From contig DATKUB010000043.1 in NCBI GenBank assembly GCA_035530875.1, forward strand, positions 1 through 49,627: DNA of 49,627 nucleotides. Reading direction: 5' to 3'. Below are positions 15,438 through 24,851 of this stretch, piece by piece. The stretch comes from JANXYY01 sp035530875. GTDB taxonomy: Bacteria; Actinomycetota; Actinomycetes; Nanopelagicales; Nanopelagicaceae. The notes beneath the pieces were generated by a model. The model did no database searches. It was given only the letters and a program-made list of their open reading frames with translations, and had not been told where the DNA came from. Numbering within the stretch: the first letter of the stretch is position 1; the number at the start of each line of letters is the position of its first letter. A program made the translations under genes and the position numbers.

Positions 15438-16990
15438 TGGCCACGAAAGTGAAACCGATCCATTTCTGGCGCAGATCACTTGCGTTTCGGATTGTAACGA
15501 TGACCTTCGTCTTATCGTTGGCGGTCATTTGGTTACTTGGCTCGGCGCTTCTCTCTAGGGTGACAGGCGGCCTTATGCACACAAAGGTCGAGGCGTCATT
15601 GGTGGAAGCGGCCACAGTCGCAAATCAGGCTCAGTCTAGGCTCGGCGCTGCGGATCAAAGCGACCTTCAAGGGATATCGCCACTGGTTGACCAAGTCATC
15701 TCATACTTAGCCGCAAATGCAGCAACTCCCGGAGAAAGCGACTTGGTTCTTCTTCGGAGCCCTGGAGCAGATCAGAGTTTTTCCTTAGATAGAACGTCGA
15801 ATCTAGTCGATGCGGCCTCGATCCCAATGGATTTGCGTAGGGCGGTTGAGGGATCTGCGCGTCAAGCGTGGCGATACCTTCGCATTCGCTACGTGAACGG
15901 AACATCGGTTTCAGGAATCGGCGTTGGATCCAAGATTGATATCCCAGGCGCCGGAACTTATGAACTCTATTCGCTCTTCGCCACAACTGCCGAGGCCGCG
16001 ACGCTCGATTTGGTGATGCGTGCTCTTGTGACCGTGGGGGCGGCTCTCCTTCTCCTCCTTTGCGCGATCACATTTCTCGTCGTCCGTCAGGTGGTGGCTC
16101 CGGTACGAGCTGCTGCGCGGCTATCACAGCGCATTGCCGCTGGCGAGTTGGAGCAGCGGATGGCGGTGCATGGTCAAGATGATCTAGCTGTGCTTGCTAG
16201 ATCATTTAACGAGATGGCTCTATCGCTGCAAGAGCAAATAAATGCTCTGGAGAATCTTTCACAACTCCAGCAGCGATTCGTATCTGATGTATCGCACGAA
16301 CTGAGAACTCCACTAACGACGGTTCGCATGGCCTCTGATGTACTTCATGCATCGCGCCAAGATTTTCAGCCGGCCGTGGCTCGCAGTGCTGAATTGCTAA
16401 TGGCTCAGCTTGACCGTTTTGAAGCCTTGCTTGCAGAGCTCCTTGAGATAAGTCGGTTTGATGCCGGAGTGGCCACTCTCGAAATTGATCATGCCGATAT
16501 TCGTGAACTCGTTCTTACTGCCGTAGATGCCTTAACGCCAGTAGCTGAAACGCGAGGCAGTCAGTTCGTCCAAAAGCTTCCGCCTGATCCGGTGATTTCC
16601 GAGGTCGACTCAAGGCGCATCAATCGGATTTTGCGAAACTTACTGTCGAATGCTTTGGAGTATGGCGAGTCGCCGATTGAGGTAACTCTGGTTGTCACCG
16701 ATTCGGCATTTGCGATCGGTGTTCTTGACCAGGGCCCAGGCATGACTCCGGACGAGGTTTCAAGGGTGTTCGACCGCTTTTGGCGAGCAGATCCGGCCCG
16801 AGCGCGCACATCAGGTGGCACGGGCCTCGGGCTTTCAATCGCCTTGGAGGATGCTCGCTTGCACTCTGGCTGGCTTGATATTTGGAGCGAACCAGGAATA
16901 GGTACGCACATGAGGCTGACTATTCCACTGTTGTCCGGCGGCCTTATCTCCGAATCTCCAATCACGCTAGAGCCTTTGAGGGCCAGATGA
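15437..16990 (+). CDS. mtrB: Sensor histidine kinase MtrB
   Basis: 517 residues from GTG at 15437, sharing one base with the mtrA stop. The first membrane helix (about residues 16-38) is followed by an extracytoplasmic sensor region of about 150 residues, a second helix (about 195-218), a HAMP domain (VRQVVAPVRAAARLSQRIAAGELEQRM), the dimerisation box FVSDVSHELRTPLTTVRMASDVL with phospho-His287, and the ATPase domain with NLLSNALEYG, DQGPGM and GGTGLGLSIA. It phosphorylates MtrA. In mycobacteria it localises to septum and poles and works with the lipoprotein LpqB, encoded directly downstream. Confidence 0.93.
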   Translation: MATKVKPIHFWRRSLAFRIVTMTFVLSLAVIWLLGSALLSRVTGGLMHTKVEASLVEAATVANQAQSRLGAADQSDLQGISPLVDQVISYLAANAATPGESDLVLLRSPGADQSFSLDRTSNLVDAASIPMDLRRAVEGSARQAWRYLRIRYVNGTSVSGIGVGSKIDIPGAGTYELYSLFATTAEAATLDLVMRALVTVGAALLLLLCAITFLVVRQVVAPVRAAARLSQRIAAGELEQRMAVHGQDDLAVLARSFNEMALSLQEQINALENLSQLQQRFVSDVSHELRTPLTTVRMASDVLHASRQDFQPAVARSAELLMAQLDRFEALLAELLEISRFDAGVATLEIDHADIRELVLTAVDALTPVAETRGSQFVQKLPPDPVISEVDSRRINRILRNLLSNALEYGESPIEVTLVVTDSAFAIGVLDQGPGMTPDEVSRVFDRFWRADPARARTSGGTGLGLSIALEDARLHSGWLDIWSEPGIGTHMRLTIPLLSGGLISESPITLEPLRAR

Positions 16991-18717
16991 GGATTGGTCG
17001 AATCATCGCCGTAGGAGTTGTGGTGTTATCGCTAACGGGTTGCTTGAGCCATATTCCTGATTCAGGCGCCGTCTCATACGGCGCGGAGGCCTATGCTCCT
17101 TCATCGCAAGATTTTGTTCGCACCCTCGTGTCGCCGCCAACGCCAAACGCCAATCCGGAGACGCTGATTAACGAGTTTCTAGCGGCTATCGCTGGTGATC
17201 AAGGTGATTACGCTACTTCCCGCCTTTATCTCGCTCCTGAGGCGAGGAGTTTATGGCGTCCCGAGGCGGGGGTAAGAATCTACGCAGACAATTTACAAGT
17301 TGTCTTTGCGCACCCACCTAGGGGAGAGGACACCTATACCTATTCCGGCCGTCAAGTCGGCACGATCGACCAGCAGGGGCATTACGAGAACTCTCCAGCC
17401 AGCATGGTTCTCTCAGAGAGTTTTTCGGTGCGACAGGTCGGTGGACAGTGGCGTATTTCCTCGCTGGCAGACGGACGTGCACTCTCGGAGTCCGATGTTG
17501 CGCGAGCCTATCGTCAAATGAACATTTACTTCCTGAACTTGTCAAAACACAATGTTGTTCCCGATTCAGTTTACTTGCCGGTAAATGTTGGCATCGCGAC
17601 ATCGCTCATAAGGGCTCTGCTCGCGGGGCCAACGCAATGGTTGTCTCCCGCAGTCACTACGGCAATCCCATTCGCAACCTCTCTTCTCGCCGGCTCCGTA
17701 CCAGTGCAACAAGGGGTGGCCTATGTTGATCTCACCTTGCCAAATGTGCCTTTCGCAGTTGCAGATCGCCAGGCGATGAGTGCCCAAATAATTTGGACAT
17801 TGAAGCAATTGGCCGAAGTGGCAGCAGTTCGAATTACCCTTGGTGGAGTGCCGCTCATTCTTCCCGGTGCTGGTGAGACTCAATCTAGATTTGCCTACTC
17901 GAGTTTCTCACCTGACGTCCTAACAGGCGATATCGCGGCGTACGGAATCGACGACAACGGGCTCATAGGCATTTCAGATCTGCTAGCGAAGCCGACCGTT
18001 AAGGAGATTCAGAGCAACGCGAATGTGGACATTGCACAATTTAGCAACGCTTCGATCTCTTTGGATGGGAGCACGATTGCCGGTATCACACCGGAGGGAT
18101 CGCTAATTTCTGGCCCGTTGGACGGACCATTTGACTTGAGAGCCACTGGGATTTCGAACGCTAACTGGGTGGCTCCTTCGTGGGATTCGGATGGAAATCT
18201 TTGGGCCGTGCGAAATACGCCCACTCAGACCCAGGTGTATGTAATTGCTCCAGATGGAAATTCGGTACCGGTCTTAGCCCAGCCGCTTATTGGTCACACG
18301 GTGCAAGGATTCCGAATTTCTCGTGATGGAAGCCGGGCTGCCTTCGCGGTTGCTGATTCGATTTCAAGCAAGCTTTATCTCTCTCGCGTTGTCTGGCTAA
18401 GCAACGGAATGGATCCAAGGGTCAGGGTCGAAGCCCCGATCGAACTCCCTTGGAGTGGCGGAACAATTAGTTCCGTTCATTGGATGGACGCGACCCATCT
18501 GATTGTTCTTACAGCAGCTACCCCGCGGTCGATTTGGCGCGTGGCCATAGATGGAACTGAGCAAGTCAATCTGGCCGGGATCGTTGACCCCACCGCGGTT
18601 GCCGCTGCGCCTGGAATGCCGATTCTCGCTTCAGACTCGGACGGCTTTATCTCAGCGCTGATTGGATCGTCCTGGCATCGTCTGGGAACTGGCCGCTTCC
18701 CAATTTACCCAGGTTAA
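16987..18717 (+). CDS. lpqB: Lipoprotein LpqB
   Basis: 576 residues from ATG at 16987, which overlaps the mtrB stop as ATGA; a longer frame to 16882 would lie inside mtrB and is unlikely. The signal peptide MRIGRIIAVGVVVLSLTGC ends in the lipobox LTGC with the lipidated Cys19. A GerMN-like domain follows in the first half (VNVGIATSLIRALLAGPTQWLSPAVTTAIP, then VAYVDLTLPNVPFA) and a beta-propeller-like LpqB domain in the second half (SNANWVAPSWDSDGNLWAV, VQGFRISRDGSRAAFA). LpqB lies on the outer face of the membrane, binds the MtrB sensor domain and affects MtrA activation. The order mtrA-mtrB-lpqB is invariant in actinobacteria. Confidence 0.92.
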   Translation: MRIGRIIAVGVVVLSLTGCLSHIPDSGAVSYGAEAYAPSSQDFVRTLVSPPTPNANPETLINEFLAAIAGDQGDYATSRLYLAPEARSLWRPEAGVRIYADNLQVVFAHPPRGEDTYTYSGRQVGTIDQQGHYENSPASMVLSESFSVRQVGGQWRISSLADGRALSESDVARAYRQMNIYFLNLSKHNVVPDSVYLPVNVGIATSLIRALLAGPTQWLSPAVTTAIPFATSLLAGSVPVQQGVAYVDLTLPNVPFAVADRQAMSAQIIWTLKQLAEVAAVRITLGGVPLILPGAGETQSRFAYSSFSPDVLTGDIAAYGIDDNGLIGISDLLAKPTVKEIQSNANVDIAQFSNASISLDGSTIAGITPEGSLISGPLDGPFDLRATGISNANWVAPSWDSDGNLWAVRNTPTQTQVYVIAPDGNSVPVLAQPLIGHTVQGFRISRDGSRAAFAVADSISSKLYLSRVVWLSNGMDPRVRVEAPIELPWSGGTISSVHWMDATHLIVLTAATPRSIWRVAIDGTEQVNLAGIVDPTAVAAAPGMPILASDSDGFISALIGSSWHRLGTGRFPIYPG

Positions 18718-18744
18718 AGTTTTCCGGCGTCGGGAAATCGTCGG

Positions 18745-19476
18745 ATGGTCGATTTGGCCAATGGTTCTGATCATTGGTGGATGTCGTTTTTTCTTGATCT
18801 GCTTGATTTAACTCTCCCTCAGCGTTGCGTCGGGTGTTCGGCAAAATCGACGCGCTCAGATGGACACCTGGCGCTGGTGTGCCGACGCTGTGCCATGGCC
18901 CTGAAGGGATCTCCGCACAAAGTGCGGGTTAGAGGTGTGACCGAATCCGAATTTCCAATAATGGCAGCCGCCGCTTATGAAGGCTCGACTCGGAACCTTC
19001 TCTTGGCGGCTAAAGAGCGCAATCAGGTTGCCTTGATTCCCATGCTTGCATCCGCCACATCAATCGCAATCACTCAGTTGCTGGCGCGGAGCGAACCTGA
19101 TCAGAAACTTGCGCTGATCCCCATTCCTTCCATGCCCAAGAATTTACGAAATCGCGGGTACAACCTCGTTGGACAGATGACCAATCTCTTAGCTCGAGAA
19201 ATGGCGATGCGATTTGACGACGTACGAGTCGTTGAGATTTTGCGACACAGAAGACACGTCGCAGATCAATCTAGACTGAGCGCAAGTGCGAGAGCGGCGA
19301 ATCTACACGGCGCTTTCTCAACTCTTGATCTTGGTGGACCTTTGTTGACGGATCGGAGAGTGATCATCATCGACGACTTGGTCACAACGGGTGCCACGCT
19401 GATCGAGGCGCGACGTTCACTTATTGCCGCCGGGATCAGACCCTTTGGGGCGGTCTGCGCCATGAGCAGTGATTAG
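18745..19476 (+). CDS. ComF-family phosphoribosyltransferase-like protein
   Basis: 243 residues from ATG at 18745; ATG at 18781 (MSFFLDLLDLTLPQRC) may be the true start since ComF proteins usually begin near the first zinc Cys. CVGC and CRRC form a zinc-binding pair at residues about 28-55. The C-terminal half is a type I phosphoribosyltransferase fold with IPIPSMPKNLRNRGYN and the PRPP loop VIIIDDLVTTGATLIEAR. ComFC supports uptake of single-stranded DNA in competent bacteria, but the actinobacterial homologue (Rv3242c) has no proven role. It lies 27 bp after lpqB, as in other actinobacteria, and converges on the next gene with a 4 base overlap. Confidence 0.85.
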   Translation: MVDLANGSDHWWMSFFLDLLDLTLPQRCVGCSAKSTRSDGHLALVCRRCAMALKGSPHKVRVRGVTESEFPIMAAAAYEGSTRNLLLAAKERNQVALIPMLASATSIAITQLLARSEPDQKLALIPIPSMPKNLRNRGYNLVGQMTNLLAREMAMRFDDVRVVEILRHRRHVADQSRLSASARAANLHGAFSTLDLGGPLLTDRRVIIIDDLVTTGATLIEARRSLIAAGIRPFGAVCAMSSD

Positions 19477-20645
19477 TTGCTAGTTAACTTGACCAGCGAC
19501 CGCAGGGCGGCTCTCGACTGAGCCTGCTTGATCTCGATTGAGTCTGCGCCCACCCAGCGAGCTGCCTCAAGTATTGCGCCAGCCATTTTCTGATCGGTAC
19601 CGGGATCAAAGGAACAATTGACGATGGTTAATGTTTTGCCGATTCGTTTTGGGTCAAACCAACCAATCAGTTCGCTACCCGCGACTACAGGCATAGTGAA
19701 GTATCCGTGCGTACGTAGGGCTTTTGGGACGTATGCCTCAAGGCGATGAGTGAATCCGAAAAGTCTTTCGGTGCGAGGGCGAAACCAGACTAGAGAATCG
19801 AATGGGGAAAGCGCCGTAGTGCGACTGCGTCTCCCTCCCGTCGGGGATGACAGCGCATCGGTAGCGGTGGGCGAGATGAACGCTGATTCATTCCAACCCT
19901 CAACTTCTACTTCTTGGAGCGAGGTGCGGGCTATGACTTGCCTTACCTGAACCCGAGAAAGTCGCTGATAATCGGCGATGTCAGAAAGGGTAGCCACGCC
20001 GAGCAAGTCACCAGCTAGTTGAACCAAACTCGTCAGGCACTCTTCATCGGTAAGGTCAGAATTCAGAAACCGGTCCGGGATCACTCGCTCAGCTAAGTCA
20101 TAAACCCGCCGCCAACTCTGGCGGCTCGTGCAGACTACTTCTCCTCTGTATAGAGCGTGTTCAACGGCAATTTTCGCCGCCGACCAATCCCACCATTCGC
20201 CGCTCCGCTTCGCACCACCCAACTGGGCCGCTGTTAGTGGCCCTTCGGTTCGGAGACGGGCCACCACCGCCTTGGTGTCCTTCTTATGTTCACTGAACCA
20301 ACTCCACTCCTTTAATACGTTGGCGCGGCGCCGGAAGGCGTAGAGCGGCCAATGTTCAATGGGAAGGATCGAAGCGGCATGAGACCAGAATTCGAAATTC
20401 TTAGGTTCCCCGGTGGCATTGACGCCCCAATATGCCTGCTCGATTCTGCTCCTAGGCACTGAGCCGAGCCGCGCGTAGGCGACCAACTCGTGGGATCTGG
20501 CCAAGACACTGATCGTGTCCAGTTGGATCGCTCCCAGGTGAGCGCTTAGTGCCTCGACCCCCGACGGCTTGGGACCCGACAGGCCCTGGGCGCGAACAGC
20601 CAGTTTTCGGGCCTGTTTCATGCTCAACTTCTCAGTCACCGCCAC
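19473..20645 (-). CDS. AlkX/YcaQ-type winged-helix DNA glycosylase
   Basis: 390 residues, HTH_42 (YcaQ) superfamily. The N-terminus SMKQARKLAVRAQGL and LGAIQLDTISVLARSHELVAYARLG are characteristic. The motif QLD is the Q-hydrophobic-D form of the catalytic motif found in the AlkX (YcaQ) branch, in contrast to the Q-hydrophobic-Q of AlkZ; AlkX enzymes unhook interstrand crosslinks and remove bulky N7-alkylguanine. Several tandem winged-helix folds and a C-terminal beta barrel (FGFTHRLEAYVPKALRTHGYFTMPVVAGSELIGWFDPKRIGKTLTI) fit. Start is GTG at 20645. It stands between comFC and secA on the opposite strand, where actinobacteria usually keep the hibernation factor gene hpf, so it may be a lineage-specific insertion. 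Its substrate is inferred from the motif. Confidence 0.8.
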   Translation of the reverse strand: MAVTEKLSMKQARKLAVRAQGLSGPKPSGVEALSAHLGAIQLDTISVLARSHELVAYARLGSVPRSRIEQAYWGVNATGEPKNFEFWSHAASILPIEHWPLYAFRRRANVLKEWSWFSEHKKDTKAVVARLRTEGPLTAAQLGGAKRSGEWWDWSAAKIAVEHALYRGEVVCTSRQSWRRVYDLAERVIPDRFLNSDLTDEECLTSLVQLAGDLLGVATLSDIADYQRLSRVQVRQVIARTSLQEVEVEGWNESAFISPTATDALSSPTGGRRSRTTALSPFDSLVWFRPRTERLFGFTHRLEAYVPKALRTHGYFTMPVVAGSELIGWFDPKRIGKTLTIVNCSFDPGTDQKMAGAILEAARWVGADSIEIKQAQSRAALRSLVKLTSN

Positions 20646-20787
20646 ATCTCATCACGGACTCGACACTTCTCCTAGGCAGATAACAGGCGATCTCCACCTC
20701 GGATTGGGACCTCAAGGTGAACTGAGCGTGCCCCTGCCCATACGATGGTGGTCTCCCGAATCGACGAAAGCGAAGGCAGCAAAGGCT

Positions 20788-23499
20788 ATGGCTCCAGTTC
20801 TCGACAAGATTCTGCGCGCAGGCGAAGGCAAGATTCTGCGCAAATTGAGCAAGTTGGCGGATCTGACCAACAACCTCGAGCCGGACTTCTCCGCGATGAG
20901 CGATGCTGAACTGCGCGAGATGACAAATGAATTCAGAACTCGCCTTGGCGCGGGGGAGACTCTAGATGTAATCCTTCCCGAGGCGTTTGCGACCGTTCGG
21001 GAAGCCGCCAAGCGGACGCTGGGGCAGCGACATTACGACGTTCAGTTGATGGGTGGCGCGGCGCTTCATATGGGCAATATCGCTGAGATGCGAACTGGTG
21101 AGGGCAAGACTCTGGTCGGTACCCTCCCTGCCTATCTAAATGGTCTTACCGGCGATGGCGTGCACATCATCACAGTCAATGACTACCTAGCTGAACGTGA
21201 CAGTGAGTGGATGGGGCGAATCCATCGCTTCCTTGGACTCACAGTCGGAGTGATCGTCGGGTCTATGACACCCGAGCAGCGTCGTGAGGCTTATTTATGC
21301 GACATTACTTACGGAACCAATAACGAATTCGGATTCGACTACCTTCGCGACAATATGGCGTGGACAGAAGAGGAATGCGTTCAGCGCGGACACAATTTTG
21401 CGATCGTCGACGAAGTTGACTCGATCCTGATTGATGAGGCTCGCACTCCTTTGATTATCAGCGGTCCGGCTGATCAACCCACTAAGTGGTACAAGGAATT
21501 CTCAACGATTGCCAGCCAACTTCAAAAAAATGTGCACTACGAAGTTGACGAGAAGAAAAAGACCGTTGGCGTACTTGAAGAGGGCGTCGGCCGGGTTGAA
21601 GATCTTCTGGGAATTGAGAACCTTTATGAGGCGGTCAATACGCCCCTTATCGGTTATTTGAATAACGCGTTGCGCGCCAAAGAATTATTCAAGCGCGACA
21701 AGGATTACGTCATAATCAGCGGCGAAGTTCTGATCGTTGACGAACACACCGGTCGAATGCTTGCCGGTCGCCGTTACAACGAAGGAATGCACCAAGCGAT
21801 TGAGGCCAAAGAAGGCGTCGAAATAATGGACGAGAACCAGACGCTAGCCACAATCACCCTCCAGAACTATTTCCGCCTTTATTCAAAACTCGCTGGTATG
21901 ACTGGAACAGCGGCAACGGAAGCGGCTGAATTTAGTCAAATCTACAAGTTGGGCGTCGTCCCGATTCCAACCAACATGCCGATGCAGCGCCTTGATCAGG
22001 CTGATCTGGTTTACAAGAGCGAAGAAGCGAAGTTCGCGGCTGTCGTTGAAGATATCCTCGGCCGCCAGAAAGAGGGCCAGCCGGTTCTAGTTGGCACTGT
22101 GAGCGTTGAGCGTTCAGAGCACCTATCTGACTTGCTAAAGAAGCGTGGCGTTCGGCATGAAGTGCTTAATGCCAAGCATCACGAGCAGGAAGCAAGCATT
22201 GTGGCCCGAGCCGGTCGGAAAGGTGCCGTCACCGTTGCCACAAATATGGCCGGCCGTGGTACCGACATCATGCTCGGCGGCAACTCGGAATTTATGGCCG
22301 ATGAGGAACTTCACAAGCGCGGCCTATCGCCAGTGGAAACACCGGAAGACTACGAAGCTGCCTGGGCGAGCGAGCTCGAACACCAGCGCGAAACTGTAGC
22401 TTCTGAACACGAAGAGGTTGTTGCACTGGGCGGGCTATACGTGCTCGGAACAGAGCGCCATGAGTCTCGAAGAATTGATAACCAGCTGCGTGGTCGATCA
22501 GGGCGACAGGGCGATCCGGGTGAATCCCGTTTCTACTTGTCCCTCGGCGACGAATTAATGCGCAGGTTTAACTCAGGCTTGGTGGAACGCTTCCTTGGTG
22601 CAGCCGGAATTCCTGACGATGTTCCGATCGAATCAAAGATGGTTAGTAATGCAATTAGATCCGCACAGAACCAGGTTGAGTCGCAGAACTTTGAAATCCG
22701 TAAGAACGTTCTGAAGTACGACGATGTCATGAATCGTCAGCGCGAAATCATTTATGCCGAGCGCCGGCGCGTGCTTGAAGGCGAAGACCTTCAGGAGCAG
22801 ATTCAGCATTTCGCCAACGACACCATCGAGGCGTACATAACTGCCGCGACCGCAGAGGGTTTCCCTGAAGATTGGGATCTTGAGCAGCTATGGGCAGCCT
22901 TGAAGAACCTCTACCCGGTGGGAATGACAATCGATCAGATGGACGAGGCCGCTGGTGGCCGCGGGGGTCTGACCGCAGATTTCCTCATCGCCGAGATCCA
23001 GACTGATTTGAGCGCTCGCTATACCGAGCGGGAAGCGGAATTGGGCGAGCCGGTGATGCGTGAACTCGAGCGGCGAGTGGTTCTGTCGGTACTTGACCGC
23101 AAATGGCGTGAGCATCTCTATGAAATGGACTATCTGCAGGAGGGAATCGGACTCCGCGCGATGGCTCAACGAGATCCACTCGTCGAATATCAACGCGAAG
23201 GTTTTGATCTATTCTCCGCGATGATGGATGGAATCCAAGAAGAGTCAATTGGGTATCTCTTCAATGTCGAAGTGCAGATTGAAGCTGAGGCGGATTCTGA
23301 AACTCCCGAGATTGCCGCTAAGGGTCTGGAGGGTGGACCGGCTGTGGCACTGCAGTATTCAGCGCCTACTGAAACGGGCGAAGCCACAACTCGAGTTGCT
23401 GAGAGCAGTGGCATGGATGGCACGGCCAGAAACGCGCCGTGCCCGTGTGGCTCTGGGAAGAAGTACAAGCGCTGCCATGGGGATCCACGAAACCGCTAG
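20788..23499 (+). CDS. secA: Preprotein translocase ATPase SecA
   Basis: 903 residues from ATG at 20788 (MAPVLDKILRAGEGK). An upstream open frame to 20569 overlaps the divergent gene and is not family sequence. SecA drives protein export through SecYEG. Walker A is MRTGEGKT at residues 101-108, Walker B DEVDSILIDEARTPLIISG, the second motor domain has VATNMAGRGTDIML and LRGRSGRQGDPG, and the C-terminus carries the SEC-C zinc motif PCPCGSGKKYKRCHG that contacts ribosomes and SecB-like partners. Length and full motif set indicate the housekeeping SecA1. The 142 bp upstream region must hold both its promoter and that of the divergent glycosylase gene. Confidence 0.97.
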   Translation: MAPVLDKILRAGEGKILRKLSKLADLTNNLEPDFSAMSDAELREMTNEFRTRLGAGETLDVILPEAFATVREAAKRTLGQRHYDVQLMGGAALHMGNIAEMRTGEGKTLVGTLPAYLNGLTGDGVHIITVNDYLAERDSEWMGRIHRFLGLTVGVIVGSMTPEQRREAYLCDITYGTNNEFGFDYLRDNMAWTEEECVQRGHNFAIVDEVDSILIDEARTPLIISGPADQPTKWYKEFSTIASQLQKNVHYEVDEKKKTVGVLEEGVGRVEDLLGIENLYEAVNTPLIGYLNNALRAKELFKRDKDYVIISGEVLIVDEHTGRMLAGRRYNEGMHQAIEAKEGVEIMDENQTLATITLQNYFRLYSKLAGMTGTAATEAAEFSQIYKLGVVPIPTNMPMQRLDQADLVYKSEEAKFAAVVEDILGRQKEGQPVLVGTVSVERSEHLSDLLKKRGVRHEVLNAKHHEQEASIVARAGRKGAVTVATNMAGRGTDIMLGGNSEFMADEELHKRGLSPVETPEDYEAAWASELEHQRETVASEHEEVVALGGLYVLGTERHESRRIDNQLRGRSGRQGDPGESRFYLSLGDELMRRFNSGLVERFLGAAGIPDDVPIESKMVSNAIRSAQNQVESQNFEIRKNVLKYDDVMNRQREIIYAERRRVLEGEDLQEQIQHFANDTIEAYITAATAEGFPEDWDLEQLWAALKNLYPVGMTIDQMDEAAGGRGGLTADFLIAEIQTDLSARYTEREAELGEPVMRELERRVVLSVLDRKWREHLYEMDYLQEGIGLRAMAQRDPLVEYQREGFDLFSAMMDGIQEESIGYLFNVEVQIEAEADSETPEIAAKGLEGGPAVALQYSAPTETGEATTRVAESSGMDGTARNAPCPCGSGKKYKRCHGDPRNR

Positions 23500-23505
23500 G
23501 GCTAA

Positions 23506-24069
23506 CTAGCAGAGCATCATTGACGTACAGATCCAACGACCGTCAAGCCCTTCGAATCTGAGCGCAGCCGCGCGCAGGCGACTACCAACCCGCACTGTGA
23601 CAGTTGCTTCCGCGATTCCATCGGCTGGTTCGCAAATGTGAACTCGATGAATATGTGGAGCCTCGTCTATCAGCCCGTTTCTATGTTGTAAGTGAAAGTA
23701 GACGGCTCTGTTGGTCCACCTGGCGAACTGGGCGCCATTTCGACGCCCAGCCATCACCTCAAAGGCGCCCTGAACAAATTTCTCTACCCAAGCTGAAGGC
23801 TCTGGCAGAGACTCACGCCTAGTAGGTTGCCGACTGAATTCAGCCTCATCAAGTTCTGCCTCACTAAGGGGAACATCCACAATCGGCACCGAAGGCGCCC
23901 GACGAATTGGGATGATTCTGGCTTCGGACTCCAGCGGAAGTTGTTGTTGCCCGCCGCCAGTCTCTGGCCGATCGAAGTTTGGAAAAATGCCAATGAAAGT
24001 TGGATCTGGGCTAGGCGAAAGAGCGACGCGGGTCGACTTCGTGATTGAAAGAGAGTTGGTTGTAGTCAC
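23506..24069 (-). CDS. Rv3235-family protein
   Basis: 187 residues from GTG at 24069. The N-terminal half is low-complexity, polar and Pro-rich. The C-terminal 90 residues carry the conserved part: PEPSAWVEKFVQGAFEVMAGRRNGAQFARWTNRAVYFHLQHR, then PHIHRVHICEPADGIAEATVTVRVGSRLRAAALRFEGLDGRWICTSM. This matches the actinobacterial family named after Rv3235, always found next to secA and of unknown function. The start codon is preceded five bases upstream by a perfect 6 bp hairpin (TGAGCC-TTTC-GGCTCA on the plus strand, 24074-24089), with no Shine-Dalgarno sequence. The stop lies 6 bp from the secA stop. Confidence 0.8.
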   Translation of the reverse strand: MTTTNSLSITKSTRVALSPSPDPTFIGIFPNFDRPETGGGQQQLPLESEARIIPIRRAPSVPIVDVPLSEAELDEAEFSRQPTRRESLPEPSAWVEKFVQGAFEVMAGRRNGAQFARWTNRAVYFHLQHRNGLIDEAPHIHRVHICEPADGIAEATVTVRVGSRLRAAALRFEGLDGRWICTSMMLC

Positions 24070-24215
24070 GGCTTGAGCCTTTCGGCTCAGATCGGTTGAA
24101 GTACTCAGCCGGTTGGATCTCGTTTACCTGGCCAGACAGCTTTGAACTGTCATCCGTTTGGCCGATGTGTGGAGATCAACGTCTTCAGTCAGGGGATAGC
24201 TGGTACTCACCGGAC

Positions 24216-24851
24216 ATGTCAATCAAAATCAAAAGGAAGCAGCAAAGCAATCTTCGCCAGAGCCCTAGGGGAACGCGAGACGGTCGATTACGCACGTTCG
24301 CTTCTGCGCTCGCAATCATTGTTTCAGTTGTCGCTGGGATTGCGCTGATTGGTGCGTCTGACAAATCAGTGATGTTGTGGGGTGTAGCTCAAGATCTCGG
24401 AATTGGATCGACCATTCGGGAAGGTGATCTCACGCTTCGAGCTGCACATCTGGATAGAGAGACCGCCATTTACCTTTCGGGTTCATACAATCCACTTGGC
24501 CTTTATGTCACTCGAGAACTGCATGTTGGCGAATTGCTGCCGGCCACAGCGGTGGTGAAAAATGACGGGCTTCCAATTCGGAGAATTGTTACGGTGGAGG
24601 TGGAGAGTCACCATGCTCCGCCAGATCTTGTTCGTGGCGATTTAGTCGATCTATACCTCACTCCTTATGGGACAGGTGGTGAGGTCTTGGGAGAACCGAC
24701 TCGCGTTATCGCTGATGCACCTGTTGATCTTGTGGCATCTGATCCAAACTCGACTCATTTGGGTGTCGCCTTAAGCCTGCTTGACGTCGATGTGCCCGTG
24801 GTGGTTGCGGCAGCCCAGCGTGGGCATCTTGATCTGGTTGGTAGAAGATGA
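24216..24851 (+). CDS. SAF-domain membrane protein (CpaB/RcpC-like)
   Basis: 211 residues from ATG at 24216. A basic N-terminus is followed by one membrane helix (FASALAIIVSVVAGIALIGA, about residues 28-47) and a SAF domain (AQDLGIGSTIREGDLTLRAAHL ... LGLYVTRELHVGELLPATAVV), as in CpaB/RcpC of Flp/Tad pili. The C-terminal part (VEVESHHAPPDLVRGDLVDLYLTP) resembles the RcpC extension. A CpaE-like gene follows with a 4 base overlap, which recalls the cpaB-cpaE pair of pilus loci, but no pilin, secretin or CpaF/TadA ATPase gene is nearby. The pair is a conserved orphan unit downstream of secA in actinobacteria. Function is unknown. Confidence 0.72.
   Translation: MSIKIKRKQQSNLRQSPRGTRDGRLRTFASALAIIVSVVAGIALIGASDKSVMLWGVAQDLGIGSTIREGDLTLRAAHLDRETAIYLSGSYNPLGLYVTRELHVGELLPATAVVKNDGLPIRRIVTVEVESHHAPPDLVRGDLVDLYLTPYGTGGEVLGEPTRVIADAPVDLVASDPNSTHLGVALSLLDVDVPVVVAAAQRGHLDLVGRR

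Noticed and set aside
20569..20787. Longer SecA N-terminus (73 extra residues)
   Set aside because: The extra part is antisense to the glycosylase gene and unlike SecA; ATG at 20788 gives the standard start.
23228..24048. Overlapping ORFs around the Rv3235-family gene
   Set aside because: They are out-of-frame or antisense shadows; only the minus-strand frame 23506-24069 resembles a family.
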